Origin: Abyssogena phaseoliformis symbiont OG214
Lineage (GTDB): Bacteria > Pseudomonadota > Gammaproteobacteria > PS1 > Pseudothioglobaceae
Length of the DNA: 64,000 nt
Direction of reading: 5' to 3'
Assembly (NCBI RefSeq): GCF_016592595.1
Contig: NZ_AP012977.1
Span: forward strand, 992,001-1,056,000
The notes beneath the pieces are model-generated. The model did no database searches. It saw only the letters and a list, made by a program, of their open reading frames with translations, and was not told the DNA's origin. How positions within the stretch are numbered: the first letter of the stretch is position 1; each line of letters starts with the position of its first letter. Made by a program: the position numbers and the translations under genes. Of the stretch, positions 30,867-41,226 are shown in pieces.

Positions 30867-31573
30867 GGCGTTTTAATCATAATTTTTGCACCAAAAACTT
30901 GATTAGCAGGTACTGTAACATGGATTTTTTTAGGCAAATCTAGTTCCATTGCATTGACCTTGATGGATAAACGTTTGTTTGTCTACATTCGCACCAATCA
31001 TTTCGTTAAATTGCTTTTCTTCCCAAATTGAACTCACTCTTCTACCGCCATAATCATGGGCAGGATAGACCAAAGTCTCATCAGGTAAGGTGAATATTTT
31101 TTGAGTAGAATCAAACAATTTTTCCGCCGAACCACCTTGAAAATCACACCTACCACAACTTCTAATCAATAAGGCGTCGCCTGTAAAGATTTGATTATCC
31201 ACCACATAAGACATGCAACCATCTGTATGCCCAGGGGTTGTCATAGCACCCAAAGTATAAGCGCCAAATGATAAAGTATCGCCATCATTAAGCAAAATAT
31301 CTGTACAAGTAACCACATTAGCTACACCCAACACAATTTTAGCCTGACTAAATACTGCTTTAATGGACAAGAACTAGTAATATGGTCGGCATACACGTGT
31401 GTTTCAAGAATATATTTAAAATTCAAATTCAATTCTTCAATCAAGCCAATATCATGCTGCTTAGTTTCATCTACTGCATCAATGATAATAGCATCCAAAA
31501 TTTGCATATCTGCCAAAAGATAGGTATAAGTTGAACTGATTTTTTCAAATAAAGGGCGTAGTAATAAACTCAT
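30863..31573 (-). pseudogene. Persulfide dioxygenase (ETHE1/SdoA-like metallo-beta-lactamase fold), frameshifted
   Basis: The first frame (31322-31573) has LLADMQILDAIIIDAV and LETHVYADHITSS. The second (about 30930-31345) reads AKIVLGVANVVTCTD, TTPGHTDGCMSYVV, FTGDALLIRSCGRCDFQGG and LVYPAHDYGG. The ending (MELDLPKKIHVTVPANQVFG) is in a third frame up to 30863. The family metal motif HxHxDH is altered to HVYADH. The enzyme normally oxidises glutathione persulfide to sulfite. Two frameshifts and a lost ligand indicate a dead gene. It overlaps both neighbours by ATGA junctions. Confidence 0.85.
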
Positions 31574-31869
31574 GGCAATACCTTTTTAAATGGTTTAACA
31601 AAAACGCTAGCATAAGCACCAGACTTAATATAAGGGTCTGCATTTGCCCAAACTTTTGCAACTTCTAAAGAATCAAATTCTGCCACCACTAACGAACCTG
31701 TAAAGCCGGTGCTACCTGGCTCATTAGTATCAATAGCAGGATGAGGCCCTGCCAAAATTAAACGCCCTTGATTTTTTAAAACCTCTAATCGCTTAATATG
31801 TGCTGGACGTGCTAGCATTCTTTTTTCTAGTGAATCGTCAACATCTTGTGAAATAATAGCGTATAGCAT
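31570..31869 (-). CDS. YciI family protein
   Basis: 99 aa from the ATG at 31869 ([19 protein letters not shown]), the usual family start; a longer in-frame start at 31926 adds an unrelated leader. It contains [22 protein letters not shown] and [17 protein letters not shown], typical of the ferredoxin-like YciI fold with the conserved His and Asp. YciI proteins are small and mostly uncharacterised. Its stop overlaps the start of the persulfide dioxygenase remnant. Confidence 0.88.
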   Translation of the reverse strand: MLYAIISQDVDDSLEKRMLARPAHIKRLEVLKNQGRLILAGPHPAIDTNEPGSTGFTGSLVVAEFDSLEVAKVWANADPYIKSGAYASVFVKPFKKVLP

Positions 31870-31876
31870 AATTTTT

Positions 31877-32513
31877 TTAATATCTCTCCCGCCAATTACG
31901 CTGATTAAACAGCGCCAATAACCCAAATATACAAGCGCCTAATATATCAAGCAACATATCTTTTTGAGCATCCCAAATATCACCTTGAGAGCCTAAAAAA
32001 GCTGCTCCCGATTCTCCACCTTCGGTAATCGCATAAACCATTTCAATAATTTCATAACTTGCTGCCAAAAAACCTAAGACAAATACACCCAATAGCCAAC
32101 CATAAAGTTATTGCTCGCCCATTTTTTACGCACACTAGTCTCAACCACAGCATAGGAGAAAACACCAACCAAAAAATGTCCTAAGCGATCAAAATTATTA
32201 CGCCCTTCAGGGATAACAAAATCAAAACCCAATGTTGATAATAGATGATTGGGGGCAATCAAATGGTACTACTTCAAAAGTAAAGTACCCGCCAATGGCA
32301 TTGTAACACAAAAACAAACTCATAAGTATATAAGAAAAATTTAAAAACTTGAAACTAGCATAAGGTAAGCACTAAAATACCAACAACAATCAAAACTAGG
32401 ATATTTTCCGCCCACCAAGTAGCTCTATCATAAGGGCTAATTGCCAACACAGTAAACAAAGTTATATAAGTTACCAATAAAATGAGTGGTGCTTTATGCG
32501 TATGTGGTCGCAT
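31877..32513 (-). pseudogene. DUF2238 (YjdF-type) membrane protein, degraded
   Basis: It starts at an ATG at 32513 (MRPHTHKAPLILLVTY) with AISPYDRATWWAENILVLIVV, then hits a stop. The next piece lies out of frame (FEVVPFDWL region). The frame 32074-32262 has NNFDRLGHFLVGVFSYAVVE, and the last frame (31877-32092) has AASYEIIEMVYAI and [23 protein letters not shown]. This order matches DUF2238 integral membrane proteins. At least three lesions are present. Function of the family is unknown. Confidence 0.8.
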
Positions 32514-32518
32514 TTTTT

Positions 32519-33636
<1,118 letters not shown>

Positions 33637-33665
33637 CACTCACCTTTGATTGTTTTTTGAAATAC

Positions 33666-33863
33666 CTATCCGTCAATTTTCAAGTCTTTGTAAAGGACAA
33701 ATGCCTGTTTGATTTTTTTCTTATTCTCAGGTTTGTGTATAACCAAATCTACCATCAGTAGATTGTGTTTAGCAATGGTAATTGTTTCGCCTTGATAAGC
33801 GTGATTTATTAAATCGGATAATTTTGTTTTTGCTTCTGATACATTTACCAACATGACATTCAC
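33666..33863 (-). CDS. Phd/YefM-type (VapB) antitoxin
   Basis: 65 aa, starting MNVMLVNVSEAKTKLSDLINHAYQGETITIAKHN, the classic Phd/YefM N-terminal DNA-binding domain. The C-terminal tail (FVLYKDLKIDG) would have bound the toxin. The toxin gene follows 29 bp downstream but is broken. The antitoxin frame is intact, so it may persist as a harmless relic or a repressor. Confidence 0.85.
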   Translation of the reverse strand: MNVMLVNVSEAKTKLSDLINHAYQGETITIAKHNLLMVDLVIHKPENKKKIKQAFVLYKDLKIDG

Positions 33864-33902
33864 CTTTTTAATAAAAACTGGTCAAATTATACCAAAACTG
33901 GT

Positions 33903-34728
33903 TTAGTTAGTCAATTTTGGTCTGATTCTTAGAAATACTGGGTATTTATGCTTTTTATTTTTAGTTAGCCCGTAATATTTAAAGGTAATCTCACTGCCAA
34001 TAGCAGGTGGATGTGATCGCTCAATGTCTGTAAACCCTGAGCCGATTTTAACAACCAGTCCTTTTTTAGTTTTGCATTTAACCGAGCCCATTTTGTTTTT
34101 ATATTTGCCTTTTCCACTCAATATCTCAATGACGATACATTCCTCATCGTGATACTTTTTAACCTTTAAAGCACTCGATAAACACATAGTTTGATAATGT
34201 GTTTTAGGGTTACGCACCACAACACCTTCGCCCTTATTATTAACTACTTTACCTAGGAAATTATCTAATTGTTGCTTGGATTTAATGGATGTTTGTTTGA
34301 TAATTCTTAAAATTTTACTAGGGTATTGCCTAAGATGAACTTAAAAAACCTCTAAACATTTTAAATAAGCCGCCTTTTTGATTAGGCACTTCAAAAATAT
34401 TAAAACTCACAGCCTTCCAACGATTATTAGGAATTTTTCATCTCACAATTGAAGAAATGCGTTCAAAATCACCACGCTTTGTCCAAAGTTCGCCATCAAT
34501 TTCAAAATCTGGAAAATTCATCGTCCAAAACTTTGGCGGATTAAGTGTTTTTCCGCCTCGGCTGATTAGTTTTTTCCCGTCCCAAAATCCTCTGATGCCG
34601 TCTAATTTTCACTCATAACCCAATCAATCACATCAAGATGTTTATCATACGTTTTAAGTAAAAATAAATTAGGCTTGTTTGCAAGAATTAAGCAAGGTAG
34701 AATTAATATAAATAATAATTTATTCTTA
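33903..34728 (-). pseudogene. Periplasmic-type ATP-dependent DNA ligase (LigE/LigB-like), degraded
   Basis: The N terminus reads LLFILILPCLILANKPNLFLLKTYD, a signal-like leader followed by DKHLDVIDWVMSE, then stops. In the next frame comes KLDGIRGFWDGKKLISRGG, the nucleotidyltransferase motif I with the catalytic Lys, and then FPDFEIDGELWTKRGDFE. The C-terminal OB domain is the open frame 33903-34220 (ECIVIEILSGKGKYKNKMGS, KIGSGFTDIERSHPP). The first break is a missing A exactly at the catalytic KLDG. More frame changes occur at 34250-34450. No start codon was found in frame. Confidence 0.8.
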
Positions 34729-34733
34729 ATTCT

Positions 34734-36705
34734 CTAATCCATTTGATTAAGCTGCTTAAAAATTGCTAAATGGTGTTGCATTTTTTCAATCGAATCTATT
34801 TGCTCAAGACCTTGTAAAATCCAATGATTAATTGCCTCATCAGTGTGAATTGTGGCAAATAATTGTTGTCTTTTTAAATGTTCAATTTTGCCACTATTTG
34901 CCAGTTTGTTAATATGGCTTAGCACAGGTTAATGCTAAATCGCGTTGGTGACAGATGTTTTCTATGGATGAGTTTTGGTCGATTAATGCCAAAGTAGCTT
35001 GGTAAGTAGTGTGTAGTTTTTTAACAACTACTGGCTGAGTTTCAACAATAGGATCTTGAAAATCATTTGCTCTTAATGTGGCTAATAATGCTAAAAAACG
35101 AGCACCATATTTTTCAAGCTTAACCTGTCCCACACCATTAATTTGTAGCAGCTTTTCTTCATTATTAGGTAAAAAATGCGCCATTTCTGTTAGCGCCTTA
35201 TTGTCAAAGACAATATAAGCTGGCGTGGCTTCTTCTTTGGCAATTTCTCGTCTTAGTGCTTGTAATGCTTCTAAAATTTTCTCATCTACCAAATATTCTT
35301 GATTTGTGTTTGTAAATTACTTTGGCGAATATCAACTGTTTGCTCTGATTTTAAAATTTTCTTGGCAATACTAGTCAATTTCAAAACCTTGAATTCACCC
35401 GCCATTAGGGCGTCTATCTCCAATAAACGGTCGCCAATAATTTTCCACAAAATTCGACTGGTAGCGCTACCAATGCCATATACAGATAAATTTTGATGCC
35501 CACTGTTTAATACTTTTTGATTTTTTGAGCCTAGTAAAACATCAACAATATGCCCTTGCCCAAAACGCTGATCAGTGCGATAAATGGCTGATAAAAACAT
35601 CTTTGCTTGCTCGCTAATATCGCTACGTTCAACATCAGGATTAAGACAATTGTCACATTGGGTTTGGCATTTGGACATTTCGTCATCAAAATAATGACTG
35701 AGTGCTTGATGCCGACAACCTTCAGAAAACGCGTATTTTTTAATTAAGCTGAGTTTTTGATAGGCTAGATTTCGATAAGATTCGTTCTCAATATCAGCAA
35801 TAAAACGCCCCAGTAAAACCAAATCTTGCGTAGAGTAAAGCAACAAAACCTCACTTTTTAATCCCTCCCTACCCGCTCTACCCATTTCTTGATAATAAGC
35901 TTCCATGGTTTTAGGAATGGACATGTGCACCACAAAACAAATGTTGCTTTTATTAATCCCCATGCCAAATGCAATGGTGGCAGCCATAATATCAATCTCA
36001 TCATTCACAAATTCACTAAACGCTTGGCGACGCTCTTGAGTTGACAAGCCAGCATGATAAGCACGCGCCTTTAGACCTTGGGTGTTTAAAAACGCACTTA
36101 ATGACTCGGTATTTTTACGTGATAGTGTATAAATAATGCCTTGTTCATGAGCATTGTTTTGCAAAAAGTCTAGCAATTGTTGATGTCCATTGCCGTAAAG
36201 GCGGCAATGCCCACTTCAGGAAAATGAGACTTTAATAAACCCAATTGACGATAATCTGCTCGAAACTCATGCCCCCATTCACTCACGCAATGCGCCTCAT
36301 CAATGGCAAAATGCCATGTTAAGCGTGGTCAAAAAATGCAAAAATTAATCATTTTGCAAACGCTCAGGTGCAACAAAAAACAAGTTTCACTACGCCATTT
36401 TGCAAATCATTTTGCGCCTGTATGATTTGTTCCATATCCTGCATGGATGACATCATAACGGCATGAATTCCTTTTGCTGCCAAGCCATGTACCTGATCTT
36501 GCATCAATGCTAATAAAGGCGAAACCACAACCCCTTCCATCAACAATGCTAGCAACTGATAGCACAACGATTTACCGCCGCCTGTTGGCAAAATTAGCAA
36601 CACATCTTCATGATTCAAAATTTTATCCACCACTGTTTCTTGCAATGGGCGAAACTCATTAAACCCGAAAGTATTTTGTAAAATTTGATGCTTACTTTTA
36701 GGCAT
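34734..36705 (-). pseudogene. recQ: ATP-dependent DNA helicase RecQ, degraded
   Basis: Fragments in order cover the whole protein. 36364-36705 has FNEFRPLQETVVDKIL and the Walker [34 protein letters not shown] lies at about 36240-36310. 35286-36176 has the second helicase domain (YQEMGRAGREG) and the zinc-binding CQTQCDNC. 34909-35292 has the HRDC domain, and 34734-34925 the tail. At least three frameshifts occur, and about 70 residues are missing between AAFTA and the second helicase domain. Its loss fits the reduced recombination repair of long-term symbionts. Confidence 0.9.
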
Positions 36706-36854
36706 GGATTACTATCTAGGTGTTTAAAACAATATCGTACAATCTTCAAATAATGCCATTTATAAAAAAATTACGAAAAAACGAAGGTTTTTAATATATG
36801 GTTCGTACCATGTAAGTTAGATATTATTTTTTAACTGATTTAAAGGCATACAAA

Positions 36855-37413
36855 ATGACAAAAAACAATAAGCAAAAACTCTCTTTAATTACTATTTCAC
36901 TACATTAGATTATTGCCATTGTTTTTATTGCATTAATTGTAGTGGGTATACACATGGAGGAAAACAAAGTTTTTTTCTATACTCAATGCACAAGTCAATT
37001 GGCATTCTACTCTTTAGCGTTATTTTAATATGGGTAATTTAGCGCATTCAAAATGGCTAGCCTGTACCTGCCTCAGTCAATATAAAAGAATTGAGCAAAT
37101 AGGCGCAAAAATCATTCACTGGATGTTAATTATTGGCACAGTGATGATGCCAATCTCTGGTATGTTAATGTCAGGTTCAGGTGGACATGGCTTATCTGTC
37201 TTTGGCTTGGAGTTGCTAGCAATCAATCCGGATGAATGGAATCCAGGAAAAGCGATACCGCTTAGTAAATCTCTTGCAGGTTTGGGTAATACCTTGCATG
37301 GATTGGGTGGAAAAATAATGATATTTTCTATTACATTGCATATCATCGGTGCGTTAAAACACCATTTTATCGATAAAGACAGTACCTTGCATAGAATGCT
37401 TGGTAAAAAGTAA
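36855..37413 (+). pseudogene. Cytochrome b561, degraded
   Basis: It starts ATG at 36855 and reads KLSLITISLH, then TAG where Trp is expected. IIAIVFIALIVVGIHMEENKVF follows, then a frame change. The next piece is SMHKSIGILLFSVILIWVI followed by stops. From 37030 a clean frame has SQYKRIEQIGAKIIHWMLIIGTVMMPISGMLMSG and ends at 37413 with HHFIDKDSTLHRML. Heme-ligand histidines in HWML and LHIIGALKHH remain. The family passes electrons from quinol to acceptors in the inner membrane. Two internal stops and a frameshift make it non-functional. Confidence 0.8.
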
Positions 37414-37514
37414 ATATTTGAGGCTTTACAACCGAAGACTTTAAGTTAATATCTCGTATCAATTAGTGTCAATAAGATATTTTATTGACCTAACTAAAAT
37501 ATAAGAAAACAACT

Positions 37515-37819
37515 ATGAAAAAACAGCGCCCTAACAACAAGTAGTTATGCTTTTAGCGATAATGGCAAAGCATGTGATTGAGATAACCATAGATATCAAT
37601 CATACAATCAACACCACGCGTCACACTATACTAATAAAAATCATAAGTTTGAAAGGCATAATTGAGTAACGCTGATAAAAAAATTACCTTGGATGAATTT
37701 ATCACACTTAAAAAGCAAAATTCTCTCAAATGGATACGAATGGTGATGGCGTATTAACACAAAATGAAATGAAGAATCATAGACGAAATCAACATCAACC
37801 AACAAGAAGGATGTTTTAA
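37515..37819 (+). pseudogene. EF-hand (calcium-binding) protein, degraded
   Basis: It starts ATGAAAAAACAG, a likely signal-peptide start, but stops within ten codons. Downstream, SNADKKITLDEFITLKKQN and, in another frame, MDTNGDGVLTQNEMKNH form two EF-hand-like loops, the second with the canonical DxNxDGxLxxxE spacing. The tail NQHQPTRRMF ends at 37819. It lies directly upstream of an ECF sigma factor remnant, a pairing seen in other proteobacteria. Confidence 0.65.
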
Positions 37820-37853
37820 TTACGCTTACTAAAAATAACCCTCTAACAACCTA

Positions 37854-38332
37854 ATGAACGTTATTAGTAAGAAAAATGACGAATGCTTGATGATTTTGAT
37901 TCAAAAACACCGTCATCAGGCATTTGATATTTTGGTTCAAAGACATCATCAGCGTTTTTATGCCATGTCTTATCGTATGTTGCTTAATCGAAACGATGCT
38001 CAAAATATTGTCCAAGAAGCCTTTTTAAACCTTTGGGACAATCCTAATAGTTATCAATCTGAAAAAAGTCTTTTTACCACTTGATTTTATAAAGTGATTG
38101 CTAATTTGTGTCTAGATTATAAGAAAAAGATTAAAACACAATTAATTGAACATATTGACCATGTCGCAGATCCATATCCGATTTGGAGGAAAATTTAGAA
38201 CAAGAACAAGCGCAATTAAAACAACAAAAGGATAAATTAATAAAAAACTTTATTAAAGAAACAGCGCTATCATTGGACCAACAACAACACAAAAGATTGT
38301 TTCGTGCCTTAAGAAAAAGCAATAGACATTAG
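37854..38332 (+). pseudogene. ECF-type RNA polymerase sigma factor, degraded
   Basis: The open frame 37854-38084 has region 2: AFDILVQRHHQRFYAMSYRML and NDAQNIVQEAFLNLWDNP. It then reads TTT TAT after a TGA in place of the Trp codon usual in KFTTWFYKV. The rest continues VIANLCLDYKKK in frame, then shifts at about 38180 to LEQEQAQLKQQKDKL and SLDQQQHKRLFRALRKS. Region 4 is truncated at 38332. It would once have directed a stress or metal regulon; the target is unknown. Confidence 0.8.
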
Positions 38333-38354
38333 TTACACAAACAACTAAATGTTT

Positions 38355-39188
38355 TTACAAACTATTTTCTAAAAAACCATTTTTCTTAGTTATATTGTCT
38401 AATTCTTGCAAGGTTTTAAGTAATTCTTCTATTTTATCAATCGGCATAGAATTAGGACCATCGCTCTTGGCATTCTCAGGGTTTGGATGGGTTTCCATAA
38501 AAATACCACTAATACCAACAGCAACGGCTGCTCTTGCCAGAACTGGCACCATTTCTCGCTGACCACCTGAGGTTGTGCCTTGTCCACCAGGCTGTTGTAC
38601 TGAATGCGTAGCATCAAACACCACGGGACAATTTGTGCTGCGCATACTTGCCAAGCCGCGCATATCAGAAACCAAAGTGTTATAGCCAAACGAAGTACCA
38701 CGATCGCACACAATAATTTGTTGATTACCTGTAGCATGGGCTTTTTCAACTACATTGTTCATATCCCAAGGGGCTTGGAATTGGCCTTTTTTAATATTAA
38801 CAGGCAAGCCTTGTTTGCAAACATTTTGAATAAAATTAGTTTGGCGCACCAAAAAAGCAGGCGTTTGCATCATATCAACCACACTCGCCACTTCATCAAG
38901 TAGCGTGTCTTCATGAACATCGGTTAAAACAGGCACACCAACCTCATCTTTAACCTTTTGCAAAATTCTTAGGCCTTGCTCCAACCCCAAGCCTCTAAAA
39001 CTATTAGCACTGGTTCGATTTGCCTTATCATAGGATGACTTATAAATAAAGTTGATGCCCAAATCACTGGTGACTTTTACCAAATAAATCGCTGTTTCCA
39101 TCGCCAAGGCTTCAGATTCAATAACGCAAGGACCTGCTATTAAAAAAAATGGTTGATCAATACCTGCTTCAAAATCTAGTAATTTCAT
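38355..39188 (-). CDS. kdsA: 3-deoxy-8-phosphooctulonate (Kdo-8-P) synthase
   Basis: Condenses arabinose-5-phosphate and phosphoenolpyruvate to Kdo-8-P for the lipopolysaccharide core. It is 277 aa (E. coli 284). Motifs are [12 protein letters not shown] at about residues 14-25, [12 protein letters not shown], and [12 protein letters not shown] with the active-site His. Its partner kdsB lies at 49-50 kb, so the Kdo pathway is retained. It is divergent from trpC. Confidence 0.97.
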   Translation of the reverse strand: MKLLDFEAGIDQPFFLIAGPCVIESEALAMETAIYLVKVTSDLGINFIYKSSYDKANRTSANSFRGLGLEQGLRILQKVKDEVGVPVLTDVHEDTLLDEVASVVDMMQTPAFLVRQTNFIQNVCKQGLPVNIKKGQFQAPWDMNNVVEKAHATGNQQIIVCDRGTSFGYNTLVSDMRGLASMRSTNCPVVFDATHSVQQPGGQGTTSGGQREMVPVLARAAVAVGISGIFMETHPNPENAKSDGPNSMPIDKIEELLKTLQELDNITKKNGFLENSL

Positions 39189-39256
39189 GGCTTAAGTCTT
39201 GCTTAAAAGTTTAAGCTTTAATTATAAGTTATACAATTCATTTAAAATACTTAATC

Positions 39257-40054
39257 ATGACAAACACTCCTGATATTTTAAAAAAAATTATTGCTAGAAA
39301 GCAACAAGAAATTGCGCAATGTATAAAAACCATGCCTTTAACAGAGCTTATCGAGCAATCAAAAAACGCATCAAAAACACGTGGCTTTTACCAAGCGCTT
39401 AAAACCAAAATAGATGCCAAACAAAATGCTGTGATTGCTGAGATTAAAAAAGCCTCCCCTTCAAAAGGCGTTTTACGCAAAGATTTTAACCCGGTTGAAA
39501 TCGCCAAAAGTTATGAGCTAGGAGACGCTACTTGCTTATCTATTCTAACTGATAAAGATTTTTTCCAAGGTGATAATCAGTACTTAATTGACGCAAGAGC
39601 AGCCGTGTCACTACCCATTTTACGCAAAGAATTTATTATTGATGCTTATCAAGTTTATGAAGCGCGCACAATGGGTTCAGACTGTATTTTACTCATCGCT
39701 GCTTGTTTAACTGATGCGCAAATGAATGAGCTTTCATCATTAGCAATCTCTCTAAATATGGATGTATTAATTGAAGTGCACAACTTAAAAGAACTTAAAC
39801 GCACACTCAAACTTAACTTACCAATGATAGGCATTAACAATCGAAATCTACGTACATTTGATGTGTCTTTACAAACGACAATAGATTTATTAGAAGAAAT
39901 AAAAGAGGATACTTTGGTAATTACCGAAAGTGGCATTTTAAATGCTGAAGATGTAACACTTATGAACACAAACAACATCTATGGCTACTTAGTGGGCGAA
40001 GCCTTTATGCGCCAACCCAACCCAGGCCAAGCATTACAGGAGATTTTTGCATGA
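39257..40054 (+). CDS. trpC: Indole-3-glycerol-phosphate synthase
   Basis: Ring-closing decarboxylation of carboxyphenylaminodeoxyribulose phosphate in tryptophan synthesis. The 265 aa monofunctional TIM barrel has VIAEIKKASPSKGVLR at about residues 57-72, LSILTDKDFFQGD, LRKEFIIDAYQVYEAR, GINNRNLRTF and the phosphate-binding ESGI. Its stop overlaps the osmC-family start by ATGA, so the two are co-translated. Confidence 0.97.
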   Translation: MTNTPDILKKIIARKQQEIAQCIKTMPLTELIEQSKNASKTRGFYQALKTKIDAKQNAVIAEIKKASPSKGVLRKDFNPVEIAKSYELGDATCLSILTDKDFFQGDNQYLIDARAAVSLPILRKEFIIDAYQVYEARTMGSDCILLIAACLTDAQMNELSSLAISLNMDVLIEVHNLKELKRTLKLNLPMIGINNRNLRTFDVSLQTTIDLLEEIKEDTLVITESGILNAEDVTLMNTNNIYGYLVGEAFMRQPNPGQALQEIFA

Positions 40055-40464
40055 AAACAACCGTTAAATGGATTGATAATATGATGATGGTCGGTGAATC
40101 AGCCAGTGGTCATGCTGTGGTTATGGATGGTCCTGAAGAATTGGGCGGCAAAAATTTAGGCATTCGCCCCATGGAAATGCTGCTACTTGGCATGGGTGGT
40201 TGCACGACTATTGATGTTATTTCAACTTTAAAAAAAATGCGTGAAGAAGTGCAAGATTGCCATGCAGAAATTACCGCCAAACGTGCAGACGAACACCCAA
40301 AAGTATTTACTGATATTCATATTCACCTTGTTATTAAGGGAAACAACCTAAATGGAAAAAAAGTAGCCAAAGCAGTCAGTTTATCTGCAGATAAATATTG
40401 CTCTGCCTCCATCATGCTAGGGAAAACTGCCATCGTTACACACGATTTTAAAGTTCATGAATAA
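40051..40464 (+). CDS. OsmC/YhfA-like peroxiredoxin family protein
   Basis: 137 aa OsmC-fold protein. The two conserved cysteines of this family are in GMGGCTTIDV (about residue 51) and DKYCSASIM (about 113); in OsmC/Ohr they reduce organic peroxides. It starts in the trpC stop (ATGA) and its stop overlaps the next small membrane gene. The pairing with trpC looks like convenience rather than function. Confidence 0.9.
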   Translation: MKTTVKWIDNMMMVGESASGHAVVMDGPEELGGKNLGIRPMEMLLLGMGGCTTIDVISTLKKMREEVQDCHAEITAKRADEHPKVFTDIHIHLVIKGNNLNGKKVAKAVSLSADKYCSASIMLGKTAIVTHDFKVHE

Positions 40465-40678
40465 CACTTGGGGGTGGTTTGGCACGGTTACTGGCATTAC
40501 AGGTGGCTTATTGGTAGCGCTTAACTTTGAATGGTCTAAATTTGGCTATCTTTTTTTTATGGCATCGGCCATTAGTTGGATTGTCCAAGGCGCTAAAAAT
40601 AATGACAATTCTCTAGTACTGCTGAATACGGTCTTTGTTTGCGTTAATACATTAGGGATTTACCATTGGTTTTCCTAA
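40457..40678 (+). CDS. Small membrane protein, hypothetical
   Basis: 73 aa with three hydrophobic stretches (GTVTGITGGLLVAL, FGYLFFMASAISWIV, SLVLLNTVFVCVNTLGIY). It is probably an inner-membrane protein; the hydrophobic pattern recalls small PnuC- or YgjV-like proteins but no motif proves it. It overlaps osmC by 8 bp and the next gene by 13 bp, so it belongs to the trpC operon. Confidence 0.75.
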   Translation: MNNTWGWFGTVTGITGGLLVALNFEWSKFGYLFFMASAISWIVQGAKNNDNSLVLLNTVFVCVNTLGIYHWFS

Positions 40679-41070
40679 AATTATTACTCATCTTAACCTT
40701 TAGCTTTAGCGCTCTAGTCAATCACAGTTTGGCGCAAACAACAAACATTACCCAAACAGTCAAAGCATTAGATGTTAAAGTGCTTAACCTTGAAATTAGT
40801 TACGAGTTAGGCGAAAACGTCTTTGATATTAAAAATAAAGCAGACGACATCAAAAGCCAACTGCTTTATCATGAATACCAACTAGGCACACCCATCAGTT
40901 ATGACGAGCAATGGAGCAAGTCAGAACAAGCCATTCTCAATGTCAAGATGAAGCTCAAAGCATTAGAAAAAAAAGTCAAATTCGAAGGCGACTGGGGCAA
41001 AATACGACTCAAACTTGACTCCAAAGAACGCTACCGAAAAATCAACCTAAAATACCAATACGGTTTCTAA
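40666..41070 (+). CDS. Exported hypothetical protein with coiled-coil character
   Basis: 134 aa with a signal peptide (FLKLLLILTFSFSALVNHSLAQ). The mature part is charged and helical, with KNKADDIKSQLLYHEYQLG and KMKLKALEKKVKFEGDWGKI, ending in YQYGF. The final aromatic residue recalls outer-membrane or periplasmic proteins, but it is too short to be a barrel. It is last in the trpC operon. Family not recognised. Confidence 0.7.
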   Translation: MVFLKLLLILTFSFSALVNHSLAQTTNITQTVKALDVKVLNLEISYELGENVFDIKNKADDIKSQLLYHEYQLGTPISYDEQWSKSEQAILNVKMKLKALEKKVKFEGDWGKIRLKLDSKERYRKINLKYQYGF

Positions 41071-41101
41071 AACTCGGCATTTAAATTTTAACAACTTAGC
41101 G

Positions 41102-41107
41102 TATAAT
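41102..41107 (+). promoter_or_regulatory. -10 element (TATAAT) of tRNA-Ser
   Basis: A perfect TATAAT lies 11 bp before the tRNA-Ser 5' end. The -35 region is poor (AT-rich, no clear TTGACA at 17 bp). Confidence 0.5.
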
Positions 41108-41117
41108 ATTTTTTCAC

Positions 41118-41209
41118 GGAGAGTTGGCCGAGTGGCTGAAGGCGCGCCCCTGCTAAGGGTGTATAGGGTTTATTCCCTATCGAGGGTTCAAATCCCTCAC
41201 TCTCCGCCA
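41118..41209 (+). tRNA. tRNA-Ser (anticodon GCT)
   Basis: 92 nt class II tRNA with a long variable arm (GTATAGGGTTTATTCCCTAT) and encoded CCA. The acceptor GGAGAGT pairs with ACTCTCC, the anticodon loop is CTGCTAA, and the T arm contains GGTTCAAATCC. thiG starts 17 bp downstream. Confidence 0.97.
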
Positions 41210-41226
41210 TTACTTAAAAAATCCTT

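Noticed and set aside
38038-38100. TGA read as Trp (alternative genetic code)
   Set aside because: The sigma-factor remnant has TGA at a Trp position, but many intact genes use TGA as a normal stop (for example dapB neighbours and lpxK), and the remnant has other lesions.
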